64,000 nt of DNA from an uncultured Cellvibrio sp. (GTDB lineage Bacteria > Pseudomonadota > Gammaproteobacteria > Pseudomonadales > Cellvibrionaceae), in the NCBI GenBank assembly GCA_937958105.1, contig CALFXJ010000055.1, positions 5,001 through 69,000 on the forward strand, given 5' to 3'. The notes beneath the pieces are model-generated. The model was not told where the DNA came from and ran no database searches. It worked only from the letters and a program-made list of their open reading frames with translations. This document shows, one piece after another, positions 19,001-25,758 of the stretch. The stretch's first letter is position 1, and every line of letters begins with the position of its first letter. The translations under genes were made by a program, and so were the position numbers.

Positions 19001-20477
19001 GAATGATACTAAGAGGAGCACAATAATTATCATTACTTATCGGTGCAGGATCCCAAGAAGCTGTATTTAAACCAGAGATTCTACCCGAATCGTCAGCAGA
19101 GAAATCTTCGCTTGGAGTTTGACCTGACAGGTATCTTAGCGACTCTAGAAATATTTCACTTTGAGGGTTGCCCCAGTTAGTACAGTAACCATTGCCGAAT
19201 GAGCTGCGAGACCACAGGCAACCGTCACTTCCTCCCGAGTCATATCCATGACTCTCGTTGTGATAGGTTCCGTCGCTGAAGCGATAGCCGTAAATCCTTA
19301 ACAAATCCAAAGTCCTTATGATCCCGTTAAAGCTATTTGCATTGCCGGTTGTTGGACGGACAAATGTGCCATCCGCGTTAATCTCATCTGCCATGGAGCC
19401 GATTTTCTTACGTAATACCCCACCGGATTTATTCTTAACGTAAGACCCTGTCATGAGGCCAAACTGAATCAGTCCGGTCTCACCGTACTCCTGCAACAAG
19501 CCGACTGGCTTCCATTTACCATTGTAAGACGAGCAGTTTTCATTGTTGGCATCACCGATCAGCCCATCCTCACAAACTTTCACGCGAACCCTGAAATCCC
19601 GTCCACCTAATCTTTTGTTATTATTTCCGCTGTTTTCTGGACTCGTTGTGTGCGCTTTGATCCCGCTCAAGGATGCGTTGTTATCGTTTTTCGCTGTGCC
19701 CCAGCGGCATTGCCAGCGCTCGTTACTGGCCCACAAAGAGTAGTTGCCTCTTGCTACTCGCATCAATGGGAGGCCAGTATCACTCTGGGACAAATTATTT
19801 CGATTTGCCGGCTCAGTAGTATTACAAATCGTAATACCCGAATTTTCGTTGTCAGCCCCCATAGTGACGCTGTCACTCGAATCAAAGGGTGTTAATTTAT
19901 CGATATCCGTACCGTTGTAATATTTTGCAAAAGAATGCGCATCCTGTGGCAAAAACGCCCGCTCTAATACTGTGAGATCAGCGGTATCACTACTGCGCAT
20001 TCCGCCATAAAGGATTTTTCTAACAGCGTCTATCCGGGTCATTGAGGCCCAGTTAAGAAAGTTACCGCTCCATTCACTCCCTGTGTTGGTATTTCCTGCA
20101 TAGTTACAATAATTTTGAGCATTCGCAAATCGTGTGGGATTAAAGCGATTATCAGTTGTGTTATAGACATAGCACTTTTTGCTGTCGAAATACCCGTAAT
20201 AATCATATGCATGTACGTAGGTGGTATCCGCCCGACCATCTCTTTCCCCACCTGTAGGGCTGGTTATATCAGAATAGTCATCATACAGTTTGAAAAACAG
20301 CTGATGGTCACGAGACATGTTCAGCATCATGATGGGCCGCACTGGCTGTGCCAGAAACAATGGATCCTGGGCAGGCGCTGACATTACGGCATGTGTCGAC
20401 AGCAAGGATATAATTCCTGTCATCACAGACAGGATTAGTTTGTAATTAACAGCACCGAAAATTCTGGGCCAACTCAT
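16086..20477 (-). CDS. pilY1: Type IV pilus assembly and adhesion protein PilY1
   Basis: A 1463-residue secreted protein, the tip-associated adhesin and mechanosensor of type IV pili in pseudomonads. It begins with a signal-type hydrophobic segment (KLILSVMTGIISLLSTHAVM). The N-terminal part contains the family segment GNFLNWASMTRIDAVRKILY. The C-terminal half is the conserved beta-propeller: SPVYLGGTDMRYD, HVFVGANDGMLHAFNAETLE, VGTLGAGGKGVFALDVTDP and AGDLNGYMWKFDLS. A Gly/Glu/Asp-rich linker precedes the C-terminal SGEMLGRMSWRQLR. Start supported by GGAGAAGG. It lies between pilX and pilE. Confidence 0.94.
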   Translation of the reverse strand: MSWPRIFGAVNYKLILSVMTGIISLLSTHAVMSAPAQDPLFLAQPVRPIMMLNMSRDHQLFFKLYDDYSDITSPTGGERDGRADTTYVHAYDYYGYFDSKKCYVYNTTDNRFNPTRFANAQNYCNYAGNTNTGSEWSGNFLNWASMTRIDAVRKILYGGMRSSDTADLTVLERAFLPQDAHSFAKYYNGTDIDKLTPFDSSDSVTMGADNENSGITICNTTEPANRNNLSQSDTGLPLMRVARGNYSLWASNERWQCRWGTAKNDNNASLSGIKAHTTSPENSGNNNKRLGGRDFRVRVKVCEDGLIGDANNENCSSYNGKWKPVGLLQEYGETGLIQFGLMTGSYVKNKSGGVLRKKIGSMADEINADGTFVRPTTGNANSFNGIIRTLDLLRIYGYRFSDGTYHNESHGYDSGGSDGCLWSRSSFGNGYCTNWGNPQSEIFLESLRYLSGQTPSEDFSADDSGRISGLNTASWDPAPISNDNYCAPLSIIQFNASTSSYDGDELDASGIGLASVSTATNAVGAAEGINNQSFFIGSNGTNNNQLCTAKTVANLADASGTCPDAPRLEGSYQIAGLAHYARASGIPLAGVTRGAGKQTVRTYGVALAPAVPRVTVKVPGTGGASGTPEKTITILPACRNTNSTLATPANCALVDFKIVDQQFDVMRNGVISNTGKLYVNWEDSEQGGDFDQDMWGVINYVVTNNKVTVTTQVIAQSTGDPMGFGYVISGTTDDGFHVHSGVNDFRYENSCTANTGSRCTCRTSGTEGACNSTHAGARSQEYTIGTSTAKLLEQPLYYAAKWGGYLDDAATNQQIAAADPETYFFATDPRQLEASLRNAFASVADSIGSASAVATNSTRLSEGSFLYQARFNSRDWSGELLAYQFDDQGGVEDQSISTNSTLHSGSINSATRTVYTYDGSEMVSFEWAELNDAQKSYLRDGDSEAIGQARVSWIRGAVVEGLREREKVGANQLLLGDIVNSSPVYLGGTDMRYDRLPGTAGSSYRTYLQTKRDRAPHVFVGANDGMLHAFNAETLEETFAYIPAGVYPKLAAITKTGYGRGGSGNPHQYLVDGPITIGDAYIDNEWRSVLVGTLGAGGKGVFALDVTDPTSPEVLFELNDVADLGFVGGTPFIVPLKNGNGIRWAVVFGNGYEAGSSSLFWVDLETRVVNKITASATGAGLSAPELLPNSSGVIVAAYAGDLNGYMWKFDLSNSSAAEWSAVALFRAMTPGENPQPQPITAPPTLGLNAKKNNAVMVYFGTGQYVYQSDNNANIPVQSFYAIVDKGVEIGGRDDLHEKTILTGNGTRTIGNNEVEWSTVDGWYMDFPTSGERLTTRPLLLYDKLIFASLIPSAIPCEFGGSSWIMEVPAVGDKYVNYSILDGNTYNNFLILGDLGFGVLNDRSGDGGEGNGGEGDGEENGAAQCPAGQYPAKVIFVSSSGELGSEDGCISGEMLGRMSWRQLR

Positions 20478-20494
20478 ATACCTTCTCCGATACG

Positions 20495-21061
20495 TTAATT
20501 CAGGGTTTTATAGGTGGACTGAACAACAGTTTGAGCACCTGGTGTTGCTCCCCTGCTGTAGCTGCTGACTCTAAAATATTCGGGTTCCGGCAGGTCACTC
20601 ATACAGCCGACACCAATACAGCTTCCATCTGCCGCGTTAATCTTACCGATAGGAGAAACTATTCGCTCAATGACATAGCGAGGCGTTCCTATCAAATCTA
20701 TCTCAGAGGCCTCTATAGAATTTCCGGCCTGCAGCCAGTCATCGGTAGTCCACTCATGAATTGGTTTGCGGCTGGCCGAAGGCAGATACAAATCTGTCCA
20801 AAGGCCATTACCACTGAATGCGGAGGTGATTGCTACTGAATTCACTACAGTTTCCCCTTCTCTTAATCCTGCTTCTGCCCCTTGAAAGGAAAGGTTCATA
20901 TCGCGCATATTGCCCGCCATAAGCTCCTGCATTGCGCTTCCGCGCACTGCTGCAAGCCCCACAACGGTAATCAGGAGAACCATAATCAGGCCGACTATCA
21001 GGACAGCACCTTCTTGATAAAGGCGCAATGGAGTTGATCGATGCATCGTTTTATTTTTCAT
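20495..21061 (-). CDS. pilX: Minor pilin PilX
   Basis: A 188-residue minor pilin of the priming complex that starts pilus assembly. The leader is short and the hydrophobic helix GAVLIVGLIMVLLITVVGLA is followed by RGSAMQELMAGNMRDMNLSF and FQGAEAGLREGE, both characteristic of PilX. The residue before AVLIVGL is a glycine as prepilin peptidase requires, but +5 is V/G rather than glutamate, a known feature of PilX. It lies between pilW and pilY1 in the conserved order fimU-pilV-pilW-pilX-pilY1-pilE. Confidence 0.9.
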   Translation of the reverse strand: MKNKTMHRSTPLRLYQEGAVLIVGLIMVLLITVVGLAAVRGSAMQELMAGNMRDMNLSFQGAEAGLREGETVVNSVAITSAFSGNGLWTDLYLPSASRKPIHEWTTDDWLQAGNSIEASEIDLIGTPRYVIERIVSPIGKINAADGSCIGVGCMSDLPEPEYFRVSSYSRGATPGAQTVVQSTYKTLN

Positions 21062-21078
21062 ATCCCATTTACCATCAG

Positions 21079-22041
21079 CTATTGCATATTACTTCTAACT
21101 GCAACTGTGTTAATAAACACCTGACGCAACCGCAAATCTGTCGCTGTGACATCAGCCCCTGCGAATTTGTAATGTTGATTATCCTCTAGAACATTATCAT
21201 CCAAGCTAGCAACCAGGATTTCGATTCGAACACTATTAACTTCATTCCAGTCAGGCTCTGGTGTAACTGGAACATAATTCGTCTGGTTGTGTCTGCCAAA
21301 ACTCAACTTCAGGCGTTCAACACCTTCAAGCAACTCATGACTGTTTTTACCATCAACGCTTTGCCATAGGCTCGGTCTGGTCGGATCTGCCGTACTGGGT
21401 GCAACGTAATAGACATATGTTTTGACTGGCACCAGCTCTGCACCAGCACTGAAATTATCCGCCGGCATTACCACACCACTGACTACCAAAGTTGTGCTAC
21501 CGGAAGAGGCCAAGTCGGCAACCTGGAAGACTCGCGTATCAACACAATCTGATACTGCCACTACACTTCCCTTGCAGACGCCGTTGCTGCAGTCATCCTG
21601 AATGCTGGAGCTACCGACTTTCACCGAGAAGCTGTTTTCTTGATTAGGCCCTGCGGCCAGCAGAGGAGCGCTGTCCGCGGAGCGCACGACCAGAATATCC
21701 GAGCCCGCTGTCGGAGCTGGGCTCAACTGTACGCCCGCAGGAACAGAGGAGAATCCCTGTACGCCATGCTCAAAGTCTTTGTGAAACCCTAGAACATTCC
21801 CCGCTGTATCAGAAAAGGCTCCGGAGCGACTTGAGCATCCCATATACCCGGCCATACGTAAGTCGCGCGCAATAAACTCAGTAGCTAAACGTCCTGTTTC
21901 CTGAACCCGGGAAATCGCTTGTTGTGTAGCAAAGGTCGTTCTGCTGGATAAAAACACCTGAATAACCCCTGCCATTAAAATCAACCCTAAGGTAATGGCA
22001 ATCATTAATTCAATTAATGATAATCCTGACTGCTTACGCAT
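21079..22041 (-). CDS. pilW: Minor pilin PilW
   Basis: A minor pilin of about 320 residues. The prepilin signal is MRKQSG|LSLIELMIAITLG with Gly(-1) and Glu(+5). It is followed by QQAISRVQETGRLATEFIARDLRMAGYMGCSS, typical of PilW. I take the ATG at 22041, just before the charged leader; the frame is open 22 codons further into pilV without family resemblance. The gap to the pilV stop is 10 bases. PilV, W and X together with FimU prime the pilus and hold PilY1 at the tip. Confidence 0.92.
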   Translation of the reverse strand: MRKQSGLSLIELMIAITLGLILMAGVIQVFLSSRTTFATQQAISRVQETGRLATEFIARDLRMAGYMGCSSRSGAFSDTAGNVLGFHKDFEHGVQGFSSVPAGVQLSPAPTAGSDILVVRSADSAPLLAAGPNQENSFSVKVGSSSIQDDCSNGVCKGSVVAVSDCVDTRVFQVADLASSGSTTLVVSGVVMPADNFSAGAELVPVKTYVYYVAPSTADPTRPSLWQSVDGKNSHELLEGVERLKLSFGRHNQTNYVPVTPEPDWNEVNSVRIEILVASLDDNVLEDNQHYKFAGADVTATDLRLRQVFINTVAVRSNMQ

Positions 22042-22051
22042 AAATGAAATC

Positions 22052-22435
22052 TCAGATACGAGTTGTGTATGTAAAGGTTGAGGTATCACCATCCTCATCA
22101 AGACCATCCTGCTCTGCCCACGTGATAGTCACTGTACAAACGCGACCTGCACAATCAACCTCAGCTTTACCATCGGGCAGGTTTGTGACCATTGCGGCTC
22201 TCTCATCCTCATCAGGTTCAACTACAGCCCCCGAGATCGGACTGTTTATCCTCATCCGGTCAAGTATGTCGTAAGCAATGATATTTGCTTGAGATCGCAG
22301 GAAAGCGCTGTGGTTGTAATCCAATGAGCGTGTTTGCAGGGCGGCAATGGCCAGCAGAGATGTGGCCAGGATCAATACGGTGACCAGCACCTCAATCAAA
22401 CTTGCTCCATTTTGATGTTTTGTGATGCTAGTCAT
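22052..22435 (-). CDS. pilV: Minor pilin PilV
   Basis: A 127-residue minor pilin. The leader and helix read MTSITKHQNGASLIEVLVTV with the glycine/glutamate pattern of the PilV family (GASLIEVLVTVLILATSLL), followed by ALQTRSLDYNHSAFLRSQA and YDILDRMRINSP. The start at 22435 has GGAG seven bases upstream inside the end of fimU, and the two genes overlap by 8 bases, so translation is coupled. It is rather short for PilV but the end (CTVTITWAEQDG...) fits the family. Confidence 0.9.
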   Translation of the reverse strand: MTSITKHQNGASLIEVLVTVLILATSLLAIAALQTRSLDYNHSAFLRSQANIIAYDILDRMRINSPISGAVVEPDEDERAAMVTNLPDGKAEVDCAGRVCTVTITWAEQDGLDEDGDTSTFTYTTRI

Positions 22436-22985
22436 TATCCGGCTCCGAACACTGGGCACCTTTAGAACTTATAATTCCCGCCAAACCAATAGTAATATTC
22501 CGCGCAGCCTCACCCGAGCAGTTTTTTTGTTGAGCGGTCACACTTACAGAATCAGTAGAGCCACCTACACGAGCGAGCATCCCCATCCCCGTAAAACGCA
22601 CAAAGTCAATGGCATTCGCCCCACGACTAACCGCTAGCTCCGCACTGGAATTGATATCGTTCCACACACGCAGCACACTCGAGACGGTTGTTGAATCCGC
22701 TGTTTCTGTCGCCCCATCGGTGTATACAATCCACCCATTTGACCAGTCATCTCCACACCCAGTCGCGTCATCATCACTCGGGCAGATCGATACAGGCTGC
22801 CTCAGTTTAATTGCTTCAGTTCGAGCAAAATTAAAAGCAGTTATCATTTCTTCCCCTATAGCTAATGAGGCATTTCTGTTTATCAAACCAGTAAAGTTAG
22901 GCACTACAATAGCCATGATTATCGCCATTACGATCAATGTCACCATTAGCTCTATGATGGTAAAACCTATCTGAAATCTACGCAT
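22428..22985 (-). CDS. fimU: Minor pilin of the FimU/GspH type
   Basis: A 185-residue pseudopilin-like protein. The signal MRRFQIG|FTIIELMVTLIV has Gly(-1)/Glu(+5). The body contains NASLAIGEEMITAFNFARTEAIKLRQPVSI and DWSNGWIVYTDG, the GspH/FimT (PF12019) pattern; two cysteine pairs are visible. The start at 22985 has AGGTGA at good spacing; the longer frame to 23114 lacks any family signal. First gene of the leftward minor-pilin operon, so it is named FimU by position; FimT and FimU are hard to tell apart by sequence. Confidence 0.87.
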   Translation of the reverse strand: MRRFQIGFTIIELMVTLIVMAIIMAIVVPNFTGLINRNASLAIGEEMITAFNFARTEAIKLRQPVSICPSDDDATGCGDDWSNGWIVYTDGATETADSTTVSSVLRVWNDINSSAELAVSRGANAIDFVRFTGMGMLARVGGSTDSVSVTAQQKNCSGEAARNITIGLAGIISSKGAQCSEPDND

Positions 22986-23109
22986 AACGTCTTCACCTGA
23001 GTGCCTTGGATTGATTTGGCAGCTGAACCGCGTCTCATCAATCACTAGCAAACCATGCCTTGGGGCCAGCCTTGTATAGAAAGCGGTAATGCTGGACGCA
23101 TGTACCGCC

Positions 23110-23127
23110 AGCAATTATATTACCCAC
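23110..23127 (-). promoter_or_regulatory. Possible sigma-54 (-24/-12) promoter upstream of fimU
   Basis: On the minus strand GGGTAATATAATTGCT has GG and GC separated by exactly 10 bases and a TTGC at -12, the essential layout of sigma-54 promoters. It lacks the full TGGCAC at -24. It lies about 125 bases upstream of fimU, which would put the operon under PilR. This is one weak match in an AT-rich stretch. Confidence 0.3.
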
Positions 23128-23269
23128 GCTATCACAAACCGCGTTATATAGAGTGGTTTGAACGATACGCGGTCAACAAGGATGAATGAACGGCAGGATT
23201 CTGTGAGCCGCCGGGGCTCTTGCAACCTCACGTTCTGTAACTTATTGATTTATCAAGGATGATTGCCCT

Positions 23270-24193
23270 ATGTCTGCTCGTGGTTTCACGCTTTTTGAGT
23301 TATTAATTACCCTCCTGATATTGGTACTGCTTCTCACTATTGGAGTGCCAAGTCTCTCACAGCAAGTTAAGAGCACCCGCACGAAAGCTGTTGCACAAGA
23401 ACTATTGCAGTCTGTTCATCAAACCCGCACGCTGGCGGTGAGCCGTAATCAACGGGCCACTCTGCGTCATAAAGGCAGCTGGGAAAAGGGGTGGCAACTT
23501 TTTGTTGATGGAAACAGTAATGGGGATCTGGACTCCGACGAAGAAATCATTACTGAATGGGGCGAGGTCCGAGGGGTCCGGATTTATACCAACACCCCTC
23601 TTAGAGATTACGTTTCATTTATCGGGACAGGTGAAAGCCGAGCAGCAGGCAGATCCGATGGAGGTGCTTTGCAGATGGGAGGACTTCGTGTCTGCACCAA
23701 AGAGGGTGAAGGTTACCAGCTGGCTTTATCACGCGGAGGCAGGATGCGCTTATACTACCTGTCAATGGGGCTATGTACCCCATTTCAGAAAACCAGCAAC
23801 ACCTACTGGATAAAACCACTGATAGCCAGGAAGAGTCAACCTGAGACTTCAGAAGTCCGCAGCGCCTTCGGCAACGAAAAGCTGATGTTTTCAGGGATTC
23901 CCGGCAGCTCCTCCGGCGCTTCGGCGCCGTGGGCGCAGAGGCGTTCGATGACGCGTTGTACCAGTACCTCCGGTGCAGAGGCGCCCGCAGTAATCCCGAT
24001 ATTTGATTTTCCCTGCAGCCATTCGCACTGGATATCATCGGGGCCGTCGATCAGATATGCCTCGGTACCGCAGCGTTCGGCCAGCTCCCGCAGGCGGTTG
24101 GAATTTGAGCTGGCAAGCGATCCGACAACCAGCACCAGGTCGCATTCCAGAGCCAGCTGGCGCACGGCATCCTGGCGGTTGGTGGTTGCGTAG
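23270..24193 (+). CDS. FimT/GspH-type pilin, reversed, without a stop before ispH
   Basis: Prepilin-type protein with signal MSARG|FTLFELLITLLILVL (Gly -1, Glu +5) and a GspH/FimT body: RTKAVAQELLQSVHQTRTLA, KGWQLFVDGNSNGDLDSDEE and the closing strand YQLALSRGGRMRL. Family members end near there, at about 165-175 residues. Here no in-frame stop occurs and the frame continues to 24193, giving 307 residues whose last 118 are antisense to ispH (23836-24786). That tail is almost certainly not a conserved domain. Either the stop was lost or a frameshift exists near 23750-23840 (stops in the other two frames at 23811 and 23842). The gene faces away from the rest of the pilin operon. AAGGA precedes the ATG. 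Confidence 0.75.
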   Translation: MSARGFTLFELLITLLILVLLLTIGVPSLSQQVKSTRTKAVAQELLQSVHQTRTLAVSRNQRATLRHKGSWEKGWQLFVDGNSNGDLDSDEEIITEWGEVRGVRIYTNTPLRDYVSFIGTGESRAAGRSDGGALQMGGLRVCTKEGEGYQLALSRGGRMRLYYLSMGLCTPFQKTSNTYWIKPLIARKSQPETSEVRSAFGNEKLMFSGIPGSSSGASAPWAQRRSMTRCTSTSGAEAPAVIPIFDFPCSHSHWISSGPSIRYASVPQRSASSRRRLEFELASDPTTSTRSHSRASWRTASWRLVVA

Positions 24194-24786
24194 CATATAT
24201 CATTTTTGCGGGGTCCCTGAATACTGGGGAATCTCTCCCTCAAGGCATCAATGACCTTGGCAGTATCGTCCATGGACAGGGTCGTCTGGGTGACGTACGC
24301 CAGCGCTTCCGGATTTTTCACCTGCAGCTGGGCCACGTCTTCTTCATCCTCGACCAGATAGATCTCGCCACCTTTGCTGTTGTCATACTGCCCCATGGTG
24401 CCTTCAACTTCCGGGTGGCCCTCGTGACCAATCAGGATGCACTCGCGTCCTTCACGACTGTAGCGCATCACTTCCATATGCACCTTTGTTACCAGCGGGC
24501 AGGTCGCATCGAACACCTGCAGACTGCGGCGCTTTGCTTCCTGCTGTACGGCCTGGGAAACGCCGTGGGCACTGAAGATGACAATGACATCATCAGGCAC
24601 CTGATCAAGCTCATCAACAAAGATAGCCCCACGCTCCCTCAGCGAATCCACCACGAACTTGTTGTGAACCACTTCGTGACGCACATAAATCGGCGCACCG
24701 AAAACATCCAGCGCGCGATTAACGATATCGATTGCGCGATCAACACCGGCGCAGAATCCACGGGGGTTGGCGAGTTTAATTTGCAT
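23836..24786 (-). CDS. ispH: 4-hydroxy-3-methylbut-2-enyl diphosphate reductase
   Basis: Last enzyme of the MEP isoprenoid pathway, forming IPP and DMAPP with a [4Fe-4S] cluster. The three cluster cysteines are visible: C12 (NPRGFCAGVDRA), C96 (DATCPLVTKVH) and C198 (DICYATTNRQ). Also present are HEVVHNKFVV, GHEGHPEVEGTMGQ and VGSLASSNSNRL. Length 316 is typical. It ends the leftward run murJ-ribF-ileS-lspA-fkpB-ispH. Its 3' 358 bases are overlapped on the other strand by the unstopped FimT-like frame. Confidence 0.97.
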   Translation of the reverse strand: MQIKLANPRGFCAGVDRAIDIVNRALDVFGAPIYVRHEVVHNKFVVDSLRERGAIFVDELDQVPDDVIVIFSAHGVSQAVQQEAKRRSLQVFDATCPLVTKVHMEVMRYSREGRECILIGHEGHPEVEGTMGQYDNSKGGEIYLVEDEEDVAQLQVKNPEALAYVTQTTLSMDDTAKVIDALRERFPSIQGPRKNDICYATTNRQDAVRQLALECDLVLVVGSLASSNSNRLRELAERCGTEAYLIDGPDDIQCEWLQGKSNIGITAGASAPEVLVQRVIERLCAHGAEAPEELPGIPENISFSLPKALRTSEVSG

Positions 24787-24790
24787 AGTC

Positions 24791-25240
24791 TTAATGTACC
24801 TGTGCAGGTTCTATACGCAGGATGGCCACGTCAAACAGGATATCCCGGCCCGCCAGAGGATGATTGAAATCCACAATCACCCGCTGATCATCAAAGCGCT
24901 GTACCACGCCCGGCAATTCGGTTTTCTGAGCATCGGCAAAGGACAACATCAATCCTTCACTTAATTCGATATCCTCACTGAACTGGTCGCGCGGAATTTC
25001 CTGAATATTGTTAGGATTGCGCTGCCCAAAGCCGTCTTCAGGCTTGATCAGAAAGGTTTCACGATCCCCCTCCTGCATACCAAACAACGCTTTCTCAAAG
25101 CCCACCAGCAAGCTGCCATCGCCTACGGTAAACGTAGCGGGTTCGCGCTCAAAGTTGGAATCAATAACGTCACCGGTGGTAAGTGTTAATGAAAAATGCA
25201 AAGTGACTCTGGTTCCGGGGCCGACAGTTAATTCACGCAT
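24791..25240 (-). CDS. fkpB: FKBP-type peptidyl-prolyl isomerase, SlpA/FkpB type
   Basis: Small cytoplasmic prolyl isomerase/chaperone, 149 residues. It opens VGPGTRVTLHFSLTLTTGDV with the FKBP core GFEKALFGMQEGDRETFLI. The inserted IF domain has EDGFGQRNPNNIQEIPRDQF and VDFNHPLAGRDILFDVAI, the SlpA signature. Its start overlaps the end of lspA by 8 bases and ispH begins 4 bases after it, so the three are cotranscribed, as in E. coli and Pseudomonas. Confidence 0.95.
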   Translation of the reverse strand: MRELTVGPGTRVTLHFSLTLTTGDVIDSNFEREPATFTVGDGSLLVGFEKALFGMQEGDRETFLIKPEDGFGQRNPNNIQEIPRDQFSEDIELSEGLMLSFADAQKTELPGVVQRFDDQRVIVDFNHPLAGRDILFDVAILRIEPAQVH

Positions 25241-25730
25241 TGGCTGATTTTTCCTTGGTGAAAATCATATCGATGATCAAGAGGATGGCACCCAGCGTAA
25301 TGGCAGAGTCCGCAAGATTGAACGCCGGCCAGTAATAATCTTCGTAGTGCACCACAATGAAATCTACTACATGTCCGAGCACGATACGATCATAGACATT
25401 GCCGATGGCGCCGCCGAGGATCATGGTCAATCCGAACGCTTCGATCTTTTTGGTCGCAGCAACCCGCGCAATCCAGGTTACCAGCACCACACTGACCACT
25501 ATCGCCACGACAGTAAAAAACCAACGCTGCCATCCGCCGGCATCACTTAAGAAACTGAACGCTGCGCCCGGGTTGTAGCGCAAGGTAAAGTTAAAGAATG
25601 AAGTGAACACCACCGGCTCGTTATATGTCAGCACAGCTTCGACCCAATGTTTGCTGATTTGATCCAGCGCAATAACCAGAAGAGCCAGACCATACCAACG
25701 CCAGGCTTGAGCAGGAACTTTATTCAACAT
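25233..25730 (-). CDS. lspA: Lipoprotein signal peptidase (signal peptidase II)
   Basis: Inner-membrane aspartyl protease that cuts the signal peptide from diacylglyceryl-modified prolipoproteins. Four transmembrane segments are visible. The catalytic aspartates lie in GNVYDRIVLGHVVDF and FNLADSAITLGA, and FTLRYNPGAAFSFL is the conserved asparagine/glycine box. Length 165 is normal. It lies between ileS and fkpB in the conserved ileS-lspA pair. Confidence 0.97.
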   Translation of the reverse strand: MLNKVPAQAWRWYGLALLVIALDQISKHWVEAVLTYNEPVVFTSFFNFTLRYNPGAAFSFLSDAGGWQRWFFTVVAIVVSVVLVTWIARVAATKKIEAFGLTMILGGAIGNVYDRIVLGHVVDFIVVHYEDYYWPAFNLADSAITLGAILLIIDMIFTKEKSANA

Positions 25731-25758
25731 GAATTTTCCTTACACCACTCTATTTCAA

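Noticed and set aside
23502..23813. Alternative-frame 103-codon frame inside the FimT-like gene
   Set aside because: Does not match the pilin family; kept only as a possible frame for the true end if a frameshift exists.
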